A program made the translations under genes and the position numbers. A model generated the notes under the pieces. The model was not told the origin of the DNA. It saw nothing but the letters and a program-made list of their open reading frames with translations, and ran no database searches. This document shows, piece after piece, positions 1-6,818 of a DNA stretch of 7,748 nt (within the stretch, counting starts at the first letter, position 1; every line of letters starts with the position of its first letter). The stretch comes from Anaerolineae bacterium. Its GTDB lineage: Bacteria; Chloroflexota; Anaerolineae; Aggregatilineales; Phototrophicaceae. The stretch lies in assembly GCA_025454675.1 (NCBI GenBank), contig JALONZ010000076.1, positions 1 through 7,748 of the forward strand, given 5' to 3'.

Positions 1-1044
1 ATGTTTTTCGAGGCGCACCCAAACGGTTGCCTCATGATTAAAACGGGTGAGGGCGCGTTCATTTTCTAAATATTTGCTCTGGAAGGTCTTGATGGCAACT
101 GGTTCGCGCTGTCCGTGGTCATAACACAAATACACCACGCCCATCCCCCCGCGCAACACCTCCGATACTTCGTAACGCCCGTCTATACGGTCGCCAACGG
201 TATAATCGCCACCAAGCACCATAGAAGGTTCATCATCGGTGGATGATTGATTATTCTCTGCATCGGTTTTGATTGACCCTGTTGGTTTGGGGAATAGTTC
301 GGGATTGCCCTCAAACGAAGTCGCATCTATTGCCACACTATCTTCGGCTTGGGTTTCGCTGATGAATTGGCTTTCGACAATATTCGACTGAAACTCAATC
401 ACATTCATGCTATCAGCGACTGTCATAGACGCATCACTGACCAAGATGGGTGGGGGCGAATCGGCATTGGTGATGTCATTGTCTATGAGGGCATCATCCT
501 CCTCAACAATATCAGATGACGCTGATTTATTGGATTTTTGGGGGGCTTTGACCGTCAATTTGCCCCGATACAAATCGAGCAAGCCGATGAGTTTGCGCTG
601 AAAGGTGGGGCGGGTTTCGGGTTGGTCATCATCTTCTGCCACTGCCCATAAGGTGGCGGCAATATTGCGCCGTGTGGGGTGATTTTCGGCAAATTCAAAT
701 AACCAACGTAAATATTCTTCGATGGCGCGTTTTGCCAATTTGCGGTCTATATCATGTTCGGCATGAGTGACGGCGCGTTTATATGCGATGAGCGTTTTGC
801 CGATATAATACACCAACAACCGATTATCGGGTGTGGCAGATTGCAACGCGCATAAATCGCCCAACGCGAATAAGTCGTTGATGTCATTTCGGCGTAATGC
901 CAATTTGCCCAACACCTGAATGTCGGCGTTGGGGTCGGTGACAAAGGGGTCGGTTTTATCTTGTTTATCCCGCTTTTTGAGGATGTCACGGGCGGTTTTG
1001 TCATCGGTCGGCAACGGCTTGCGCCCAGTTTGTGGGATTTTCAC
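1..1044 (-). CDS. Ser/Thr protein kinase with long N-terminal helical region (partial, 3' end beyond window)
   Basis: A cytosolic Hanks-type kinase is predicted to phosphorylate Ser/Thr on partner proteins. The reading frame is open from a GTG at 1044 to the window edge (348 codons), so the catalytic loop, DFG motif and C-terminus are not visible. Residues about 41-160 look all-helical and may be TPR-like. Residues 165-275 are an acidic, Ser/Asp-rich linker. The kinase domain starts near G279. Its nucleotide loop is VLRGGMGVVY (296-305), with Leu where the first Gly normally sits, and the ATP-binding Lys is K319 in VAIKTF. No signal peptide or membrane segment is seen in this part. The GTG start is chosen because it overlaps the clpC stop (GTGA), has a good Shine-Dalgarno 4 nt upstream, and the next in-frame Met is residue 207. 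Translational coupling to clpC is therefore likely. The kinase assignment is firm from the Gly loop and the Lys, while activity cannot be judged. Confidence 0.85.
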   Translation of the reverse strand, partial: MKIPQTGRKPLPTDDKTARDILKKRDKQDKTDPFVTDPNADIQVLGKLALRRNDINDLFALGDLCALQSATPDNRLLVYYIGKTLIAYKRAVTHAEHDIDRKLAKRAIEEYLRWLFEFAENHPTRRNIAATLWAVAEDDDQPETRPTFQRKLIGLLDLYRGKLTVKAPQKSNKSASSDIVEEDDALIDNDITNADSPPPILVSDASMTVADSMNVIEFQSNIVESQFISETQAEDSVAIDATSFEGNPELFPKPTGSIKTDAENNQSSTDDEPSMVLGGDYTVGDRIDGRYEVSEVLRGGMGVVYLCYDHGQREPVAIKTFQSKYLENERALTRFNHEATVWVRLEKH

Positions 1045-3416
1045 TTGACCACCTCAAATGTCAATTTATCATCATCACTCAGCCCAACCCGAATGGTATC
1101 GCCATAAGTGAATACATCTTCAACAATTCTGGCGCTCAATGGGCGGGTGAGTTGGCGTTCAATCGCACGGCGTAATGGACGCGCCCCTTGCGCGGGGTTA
1201 TATCCCAATTTGAGGAGCGATTGACGCGCTTCTGGTGTAAGTTCAAGCGTTAGATGTTGGTCTTTGAGGCGTTCATACACCGATTGCAATTGCAATTCCA
1301 AAATGCCGTTCAATGTGGATTCGGATAAGGAGTTAAAAGTGATGACCTCATCCAACCGATTGATGAATTCTGGGCGGAAAAACCGATTGAGATAACCTGA
1401 ATAATCGGCTTTATCTTGGGTATTAAACCCGCCAAAGCCGATGTGCTTGCTTCCCTCTTCTGTGCCGATGTTACTGGTCATGATGAACACCGCATGACGC
1501 GCATCCACCCGTCTGCCATGTGCATCGCTGATTCTGCCTTCATCAAACACTTGTAAGAAAATATCAAATACTTCTGGTGCGGCTTTTTCCACTTCATCCA
1601 ACAACACCACACTATATGGACGGCGACGCAACGCATCGGTGAGTTGCCCGCCACGTTGGGTATCCCGATAACCGGGTGGCGCACCAATCAACCGCGCAAC
1701 GGTATGGGCATCATGAAATTCCGACATATCCAATCGAATCATGGCTTCATCACTGCCGAATAAGAAATTCGCCAATGCGCGTGCGAGTTCGGTTTTGCCC
1801 ACGCCCGAAGGACCCAGAAATAAAAAGACACCAATCGGGCGGTTTGGGTCGTTTAGTCCCGCACGGGCGGTTTTAATCGCCGCCGAAACGGTGTGAATGG
1901 CTTCATTTTGCCCGATAACCCGTTGCATGAGGGCATTTTCTAACCCAGACAAGCGTTTTTTCTCGTTGGTTGTCAATTCGGTGACAGGGATGCCCGTCCA
2001 TTGTGATAACACCGCCGTCACATCGCTGGCTTTGACATCATTCGGTGCAATTTCATCATCCGGTGAAATGGTGCGGATTATCACCCGCGTGCAGGCTTCA
2101 TCGAGTAAATCCAATGCCTTATCGGGGAGTCGTCTGTCGGGCATATAGCGCACCGATAGCCTGACCGCCGCCTCTAGCGTCTCTGGGAGGATGACCACGC
2201 CGTGATGTTCTTCTAGTTTGGCGCGTTGCCCCTCCAAAATTTGGATGCTATCATCCTCTGATGGTTCTTCAATATCAATCGTGCGGAAGCGCCTATCGAG
2301 TGCAGGGTCTTGGGCGATGGCTTTGCGATATTCCTCATGGGTGGTCGCGCCAATACAATTGATTTCACCGCGTGAGAGGGCAGGTTTGAGGATATTGGCG
2401 GCATCCAGATTGCTATCAATCGTATCGCCTGCGCCGACGATGGTGTGAATTTCATCAATGAACAAAATGCAATTGCCCGCGTTCTTGATTTCATCCACAA
2501 TTCCAATCAGCCGTTCTTCAAATTGCCCGCGCAGGCTTGTCCCTGCTACCAATGTGCCAATTTCGATTTGCACGATGCGTTTGTTCAGCAAAGAGGCGGG
2601 TGCTGTGCCATTATGAATCGCAAACGCCAACCCTTCGACAACCGCCGTTTTACCCACACCCGCATCGCCCAACAGCAACGGATTGTTCTTTTTGCTCCGC
2701 GCTAATGTGCGGGCAAGGGCGCGGATTTCCTCTTCTCTGGCGATGGCGGGTCCAATTTTGCCTTTGGATGCTTGTACTGTCAGGTCGCGCCCATACTTAT
2801 CTAAGAGGGGGGTAGGGGCGGTATCGGTATCGCTGGATGCGCGGGGAAACTTGAATGGTGATGAGAATGGGCTACCGAATGGGGAACTACCGAAATTGAA
2901 ATCACTATCGGAATCGAATAGATTATCCATATCGCTATCGTCAATCACGGGCGAATGGTCATCGGGTTGTTGTTCGGAGATGAGGATTTGCAACCACTGA
3001 TTCACATCAAACTCCATCTCAATCAGTTTGCGGATGGGGATGCCTTCGCCCTCTTGCATCAGCGCCATCAGCACATGATATTCGCCCACATCGGCATTAT
3101 CTTGGTCTGCCAAAAAAATGGCGAGTGATAATACCATTTCGGTGCGCGGGGTCATGGGCAACACATCGGTTAATCCCAAATCTTTATCGGTGCCAATTTC
3201 ACGCCGAATCTCGCTCCGCACTGTGCGCGGATTGAGGTCGGCACGGCGCAAAAGGCGGTTGGTATGTCCATTTTCGATACGGGTGAGCGCAATGAATAAA
3301 TGCTCTGTTCCGACATAATTATGTCCCAATTTACGTGCTTCTTCGGCGGCGGCGCTCAACATTTTGGCGCACCGCTCACGAATTTCTTTTTCTGGAATAT
3401 CGGGTGATGGTGTCAT
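1041..3416 (-). CDS. clpC: ClpC/ClpA-type AAA+ unfoldase, ATP-binding subunit
   Basis: A 791-aa class I Hsp100 is predicted to unfold proteins with ATP and feed them to ClpP in the cytosol. Residues 13-147 form two Clp_N repeats. Residues 148-205 are an acidic and Ser/Phe/Pro-rich linker. D1 has Walker A GDAGVGKT (250-257), Walker B ending D321-E322, and Arg fingers R375/R376. D2 has Walker A GPSGVGKT (535-542), Walker B VVLLDE (603-608), Arg finger R687 and sensor-2 GARPLRR (744-750). HIGF (658-661) matches the ClpP-docking IGF loop. Three oddities stand out. The D1 pore loop reads GTSLRG instead of GTKYRG. The D2 loop reads GYRDTQRGG instead of GYVGYEEGG. No coiled-coil M-domain lies between D1 and D2 (441-480). 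The ATG at 3416 begins right before the Clp_N domain. It is first in a two-gene operon with the kinase. ClpC/ClpA family membership is secure, and the symbol is by similarity only. Confidence 0.93.
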   Translation of the reverse strand: MTPSPDIPEKEIRERCAKMLSAAAEEARKLGHNYVGTEHLFIALTRIENGHTNRLLRRADLNPRTVRSEIRREIGTDKDLGLTDVLPMTPRTEMVLSLAIFLADQDNADVGEYHVLMALMQEGEGIPIRKLIEMEFDVNQWLQILISEQQPDDHSPVIDDSDMDNLFDSDSDFNFGSSPFGSPFSSPFKFPRASSDTDTAPTPLLDKYGRDLTVQASKGKIGPAIAREEEIRALARTLARSKKNNPLLLGDAGVGKTAVVEGLAFAIHNGTAPASLLNKRIVQIEIGTLVAGTSLRGQFEERLIGIVDEIKNAGNCILFIDEIHTIVGAGDTIDSNLDAANILKPALSRGEINCIGATTHEEYRKAIAQDPALDRRFRTIDIEEPSEDDSIQILEGQRAKLEEHHGVVILPETLEAAVRLSVRYMPDRRLPDKALDLLDEACTRVIIRTISPDDEIAPNDVKASDVTAVLSQWTGIPVTELTTNEKKRLSGLENALMQRVIGQNEAIHTVSAAIKTARAGLNDPNRPIGVFLFLGPSGVGKTELARALANFLFGSDEAMIRLDMSEFHDAHTVARLIGAPPGYRDTQRGGQLTDALRRRPYSVVLLDEVEKAAPEVFDIFLQVFDEGRISDAHGRRVDARHAVFIMTSNIGTEEGSKHIGFGGFNTQDKADYSGYLNRFFRPEFINRLDEVITFNSLSESTLNGILELQLQSVYERLKDQHLTLELTPEARQSLLKLGYNPAQGARPLRRAIERQLTRPLSARIVEDVFTYGDTIRVGLSDDDKLTFEVVK
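1049..1055 (-). promoter_or_regulatory. Ribosome binding site for the kinase gene, inside the clpC 3' end
   Basis: On the minus strand GAGGTGG lies 4 nt before the GTG at 1044, within the last codons of clpC. It decides the unusual GTG start and supports translational coupling of the two genes. Confidence 0.65.
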
Positions 3417-3455
3417 CAGTTCACTCTAAATTTATCAAAAAATTTTCTCCATATT

Positions 3456-3461
3456 AGTATA
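3456..3461 (-). promoter_or_regulatory. Candidate -10 box of the clpC-kinase operon
   Basis: Minus-strand TATACT lies about 40 nt before the clpC ATG. No good -35 is found; TGATAA lies 16 nt upstream and is a poor match. No CIRCE (TTAGCACTC-N9-GAGTGCTAA) or CtsR heptad repeat is visible, so classic heat-shock repression of this clpC is not supported by the sequence. Confidence 0.35.
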
Positions 3462-3564
3462 ACGCATGAGCGCGGTTTTATCACTATGCTAGACAAACAT
3501 TCTTAACAAATCTGAATTGAATGGGCTAATATCGTCCTCAAACATAAGAACTTGTATCAGTTTT

Positions 3565-3581
3565 TTTGCAATCTTAGCAAA
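3565..3581. repeat. Small inverted repeat in the clpC/pknB divergent region
   Basis: TTTGC (3565-3569) and GCAAA (3577-3581) are reverse complements around a 7-nt centre. The repeat lies 28 nt upstream of the pknB-like -10 box, where an operator or activator site could sit. The arms are only 5 bp, so chance is a real possibility. The rest of 3417-3656 is AT-rich and holds no recognisable gene. Confidence 0.2.
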
Positions 3582-3608
3582 GTGTTCTCTTTTTCGTTAT
3601 ACGTTGGG

Positions 3609-3614
3609 TATAAT
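3609..3614 (+). promoter_or_regulatory. Candidate -10 box for the membrane kinase gene
   Basis: A perfect TATAAT lies 42 nt before the ATG at 3657, in an AT-rich divergent intergenic region. The -35 is weak: TTCTCT at 3585-3590 gives an 18-nt spacer. The Shine-Dalgarno before the ATG is also poor (AGG at 3641-3643, GGCGG at 3646-3650). Confidence 0.5.
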
Positions 3615-3656
3615 AAAAGATAACAACGATTATTCATTCTAGGTTGGCGGTTTTTT

Positions 3657-5501
3657 ATGTCGGGCGATTTACTTTTAGGTAAGCAACTTGGTGATTACAC
3701 CATTCAAACATTATTGGGGCAGGGTGGCATGGCGCGTGTGTATAAGGGCTACGATGCCACATTGCAACGATACGCCGCCGTTAAGGTGGTCGAACCGCGC
3801 CTACTCGCTGGTCAGGATGAGAATGAATATCGTGAACGCTTCTTGCGTGAAGCGCGTGCCATTGCTCGCATCAATCACCCTGCGGTGGTGAGTGTGTATC
3901 AATTTGGGCAATTGGAAAATTTATATTATATGGCGATGGGTTTTGTTGAAGGCGATGACCTGCGCGAAATCATCAAAGAATATCACCGCCAAAAGACCTA
4001 TATGTCGTCCAAACAAGTGATGAAGATTATCCGCGATATTGCCGATGCGTTGGATTATTCGCATAAAAATGGCGTGATTCATCGTGATGTGAAGCCGTCC
4101 AATATCATGGTCACGGCAGATGGTCATGCTGTCCTCACCGATTTTGGGCTGGCACTCAGCGCCCAAGAAGGCACAATGGGCAACACATTTGGCAGTGTGC
4201 ATTATATTGCGCCCGAACAAGCCGTTTCATCTGCCCAAGCCGTACCACAAAGCGATTTATACTCGTTAGGTGTGGTGTTATATGAAATGTTGACAGGGCG
4301 TGTGCCATTTGAAGATGCCTCTGCGATGAGTGTGGCGCTCAAACACATCAGCGACCCGCCACCCTTGCCCAGTATGTTTAATCCGCGCATTACACCGAAT
4401 GTCGAAGCCGTTTTGCTAAAGGCATTGGATAAAGACCCGCGTAAACGTCATATTACGGGCAATGCGTTTGCGATGGCGCTGGAAGCGGCATTCATGGCAG
4501 ATGCGACCGAAGATACAGATGACCTAGAACGCGATAAAACACCAAATAGTGCCGATATGTCGAGTCGGTTGCGTAAACCCGATTCTGCAAAGCCACTAAC
4601 ATCGCCAAATAGACCACCCACCTTATCCAAGTCATCATCTTTGTTGCGCCCTGCTAAGTCCACCGTTGTCACAGAAGATGCGCCAACGGCTAAAGATGTG
4701 TTGAACACGGCATTGATTGCCGATAAGGATAAACGTGGGACAACCTCCAAAAAATTAGCACCGGTTCCCGTCCCTAAGCCAGACCGTAAACGGGGTGGGG
4801 TAATTGCGCTCGGTTTGGCGATGATAGTATTGCTTGCAATTTTTGGTGTGATGGCGGTTATTTTGGGTAATTCCAATACCCCGGTTATTGAAGATGATGA
4901 TGTCACTTTGCCAACCCGCATTGCGCTCAATATTGATGGAAACGATGATGTGAACGCAGGTATCGGTGCAAATAATACCCCGCAACGGCGTAATGATGGT
5001 GAACTGATTGCCACCCCTACTGATGATAAATCATCGCAATTGGCTACACCCACCCCGCGCGTTGACGCGCTGAATATGGATGAGCCTCAATTGCTTTTAT
5101 ATTATGATGAGCGCATGATTGTGGCATATAATCGTGCATCGGATGATTCTGTGACGCTGGATTTATCGGATTTGACATTTATCCGTGTCTCTGATGGGGT
5201 GGCGTTTGAATCGAATGAATGGTTGCGCGTAACCCCGCGTGCCACACGCCTTTCGCAAATGCGAAAAGTGGATTGCTTCCAAGTGATTGACCAAGCGTAT
5301 ACCGCGCTGGATTTGCCTGATTTTTGCCAATTCAATCAGGGCTATATCCGCACGCCACGCTCATTTTGGATGAGCGAAACACAAGGTGATACCTTTGAAG
5401 TTCGCCGTGGTGATGAATTATTGGCGACATGCCCTGTAGTGACACCAAACAGCATAACCCCCTTACATTGTGAAGTGAAAATACTCGTCACCAGTTCATG
5501 A
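3657..5501 (+). CDS. PknB-like membrane Ser/Thr protein kinase with external sensor-like domain
   Basis: A 614-aa receptor-type Hanks kinase. The kinase domain spans about residues 13-280. The glycine loop is GQGGMARVY (21-29), ATP Lys K43, helix-C Glu E65, catalytic loop HRDVKPSN (142-149, D144 the catalytic Asp), DFG 162-164 and APE 185-187. T173, T177 and S180 in the activation segment are candidate autophosphorylation sites. All catalytic residues are intact, so it should be active. Residues 283-380 are a low-complexity Ser/Pro/Lys juxtamembrane linker. Residues 381-404 form one hydrophobic segment preceded by basic KPDRKR, which places the kinase inside and the C-terminus outside. The external part has no PASTA repeats. 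It ends in a β-rich region (about 478-606) with Cys at 540, 557, 592 and 605 that may form disulfides. The gene is divergent from the clpC-kinase operon and its stop overlaps the facing ATPase gene. The external ligand is unknown. Confidence 0.94.
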   Translation: MSGDLLLGKQLGDYTIQTLLGQGGMARVYKGYDATLQRYAAVKVVEPRLLAGQDENEYRERFLREARAIARINHPAVVSVYQFGQLENLYYMAMGFVEGDDLREIIKEYHRQKTYMSSKQVMKIIRDIADALDYSHKNGVIHRDVKPSNIMVTADGHAVLTDFGLALSAQEGTMGNTFGSVHYIAPEQAVSSAQAVPQSDLYSLGVVLYEMLTGRVPFEDASAMSVALKHISDPPPLPSMFNPRITPNVEAVLLKALDKDPRKRHITGNAFAMALEAAFMADATEDTDDLERDKTPNSADMSSRLRKPDSAKPLTSPNRPPTLSKSSSLLRPAKSTVVTEDAPTAKDVLNTALIADKDKRGTTSKKLAPVPVPKPDRKRGGVIALGLAMIVLLAIFGVMAVILGNSNTPVIEDDDVTLPTRIALNIDGNDDVNAGIGANNTPQRRNDGELIATPTDDKSSQLATPTPRVDALNMDEPQLLLYYDERMIVAYNRASDDSVTLDLSDLTFIRVSDGVAFESNEWLRVTPRATRLSQMRKVDCFQVIDQAYTALDLPDFCQFNQGYIRTPRSFWMSETQGDTFEVRRGDELLATCPVVTPNSITPLHCEVKILVTSS

Positions 5502-6665
5502 GGATGGTGTGACGGTTGGAATAATCAGCGTTGTATCTGTATTATTCCCCAGCACGCTCAATATCACCACCAGCACCATGCCCACAATCACGAGTGTGAT
5601 AATGATGAGCATGAGTGATATGTTGCTGGCTGGTTTAGGTGTTATTTCTCCGCCAATTCGTGCATTTTCCAGCAACCATTTGCGAAAGTGTTCCCCATTT
5701 ACACGGATTTGATTATGGCTCATTTGGATGATTTCGTCATATAGCAAGCCCCGCAAAGCCGCATTAATGGCGGTTTCATCCAATAAATAATCACTTTTGG
5801 CTGACCATGCCGCGATGGTCGTGGTGGTTATTGGGCGCAACGGGTCATCATAAAATAAATCCGCGATTGCCGTCAGGACGAGTTGCTCATCTGGTGTGCG
5901 CGATGTCCATATCCCCCAAAAGTCATCCACAGATAGCACATAAACGGCATGATTCAGTGCCTTTATATCGGCATATTTGCCCAATTCATCTTCGTAACGT
6001 CCGATGAGGCGCGGTAGTCCGCCTGCCGCCGCATAAATACTGTCTATCATGTCGTTGCCGATACTTGGTTGATGATGACGCAAAATGATTTCACAGCCCA
6101 ACCGTGATAAATTCCCCAACCGATATTGATGTTTGGTGGTGATGAATGGCATGAACTGACTCATTTTATCTTCATGGTGCGTATCGAGTGCAAATACCAT
6201 TTGCACATACCCCGAACAGATACCGCGCAGATGGATAAATATATCGGGTAACGAATCTGTCATCAACCGATGGGCATCATCCCACAAAATGAGCAAATAG
6301 CGTTGACGCAAAACTTTTGTGACCATCGGCAAAAATCCACCGACAAACCAATCATATCCCGATTCTCCCTCATTCATCGGCACATCTGATAGTGATAACC
6401 CATACCAATTTAGCCCATCTAAAATATGCTGACTGAACATGACCCAAAAATGGGTTTCATCATCTATCGTCACGGTTTGAAGCGCCATAAAAATGGGTAT
6501 GGCATTCTGTGGTGCGGTTTCGATGAGTCCGTGCAAAAATGTTGTTTTGCCAACTGCTTTGCGACCAATCACCACCAACGGCTCATGTGGTGTATTGGCA
6601 AGTTGGGCGCGGATTTTTGTGTGCAAGTCATCTCTGCCACTGAGGGGAATATCAGGTTCGTTCAT
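5496..6665 (-). CDS. STAND/AAA-like ATPase with C-terminal membrane anchor
   Basis: A 389-aa P-loop ATPase of the ORC/STAND/AAA_16 type, function unknown. Walker A is GRKAVGKT (34-41). Walker B is LLILWDD (124-130, D129/D130). A sensor-like strand is MVFALDT (156-162), and GGLPRLI (215-221) matches the GxP motif of MalT/STAND ATPases. Residues about 255-335 look like a winged-helix region. Residues 349-372 form a single hydrophobic segment followed by a 17-residue polar tail, so the ATPase should face the cytoplasm, held by a C-terminal anchor. No WD40, TPR or other sensor repeats follow, which is short for a STAND protein. The ATG at 6665 is preferred over an upstream in-frame ATG at 6725 because GAGGAAA lies 6 nt before it and the extra 20 codons run through a palindromic repeat. 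It could be a signalling switch or a membrane-recruited partner of other proteins; the sequence does not say which. Confidence 0.85.
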   Translation of the reverse strand: MNEPDIPLSGRDDLHTKIRAQLANTPHEPLVVIGRKAVGKTTFLHGLIETAPQNAIPIFMALQTVTIDDETHFWVMFSQHILDGLNWYGLSLSDVPMNEGESGYDWFVGGFLPMVTKVLRQRYLLILWDDAHRLMTDSLPDIFIHLRGICSGYVQMVFALDTHHEDKMSQFMPFITTKHQYRLGNLSRLGCEIILRHHQPSIGNDMIDSIYAAAGGLPRLIGRYEDELGKYADIKALNHAVYVLSVDDFWGIWTSRTPDEQLVLTAIADLFYDDPLRPITTTTIAAWSAKSDYLLDETAINAALRGLLYDEIIQMSHNQIRVNGEHFRKWLLENARIGGEITPKPASNISLMLIIITLVIVGMVLVVILSVLGNNTDTTLIIPTVTPSS

Positions 6666-6671
6666 GGGTTG

Positions 6672-6678
6672 TTTCCTC
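6672..6678 (-). promoter_or_regulatory. Ribosome binding site for the membrane ATPase
   Basis: Minus-strand GAGGAAA lies 6 nt before the ATG at 6665. It is the strongest Shine-Dalgarno near any start in this gene and fixes the start there rather than at 6725. Confidence 0.7.
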
Positions 6679-6690
6679 GTTATCATCGCG

Positions 6691-6708
6691 GACGACAAGA
6701 ATGTCGTC
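6691..6708. repeat. REP-like palindrome in the ATPase 5' leader
   Basis: GACGACA-agaa-TGTCGTC is a perfect 7-bp stem with a 4-nt loop, followed on the plus strand by TCTCTAC. Its style resembles the interspersed GTAGAGACG...CGTC elements common in cyanobacteria and Chloroflexota (recollection, not a search). It lies between the predicted promoter and the Shine-Dalgarno of the membrane ATPase, so it would be in that mRNA's leader about 13 nt upstream of the SD. Confidence 0.55.
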
Positions 6709-6773
6709 TCTACAATCATGCCCAATTTCTGAAAAATTCACAAATTTTACTCGCGTTAGCACAAAAATTCGGC

Positions 6774-6779
6774 TATAAT
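6774..6779 (+). promoter_or_regulatory. Candidate -10 box for the dephospho-CoA-kinase-like gene
   Basis: A perfect TATAAT lies 39 nt before the ATG at 6819. No convincing -35 is seen at the right distance. GAGAGAGA (6803-6810) is a plausible purine-rich ribosome site 8 nt before the ATG. Confidence 0.5.
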
Positions 6780-6783
6780 AAGC

Positions 6784-6789
6784 ATTATA
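6784..6789 (-). promoter_or_regulatory. Candidate extended -10 box for the membrane ATPase
   Basis: On the minus strand TGTTATAAT is a perfect TGnTATAAT extended -10. Transcription would start near 6777, giving a leader of about 110 nt that contains the 6691-6708 palindrome. This box forms a palindrome with the plus-strand -10 at 6774-6779. Confidence 0.5.
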
Positions 6790-6818
6790 ACAGATTCACC
6801 TAGAGAGAGAACATTCCC

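Noticed and set aside
747..1004. 85-codon minus-strand frame
   Set aside because: It is an alternate frame of the kinase N-terminal region, Pro/Trp/Cys-rich and without a domain.
3417..3656. CIRCE or CtsR heat-shock operator upstream of clpC
   Set aside because: Neither the TTAGCACTC/GAGTGCTAA pair nor GGTCAAA heptads are present.
4448..5053. 201-codon minus-strand reading frame, Ser/Ala-rich
   Set aside because: It lies wholly inside the membrane kinase gene, has low-complexity composition that mirrors the kinase linker codons, and shows no domain.
5518..5548. GGAATAAT...ATTATTCC inverted repeat just after the membrane kinase stop, as a terminator
   Set aside because: The 8-bp arms are perfect but AT-rich, the loop is 15 nt, no T-run follows, and the sequence is coding for the facing ATPase.
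6666..6725. 20-codon N-terminal extension of the membrane ATPase from an ATG at 6725
   Set aside because: It has no good ribosome site, runs through a REP-like palindrome, and the ATG at 6665 has a strong one.
6426..6803. 125-codon plus-strand frame
   Set aside because: It is antisense to the ATPase gene, spans its promoter and palindrome, and has no recognisable domain.
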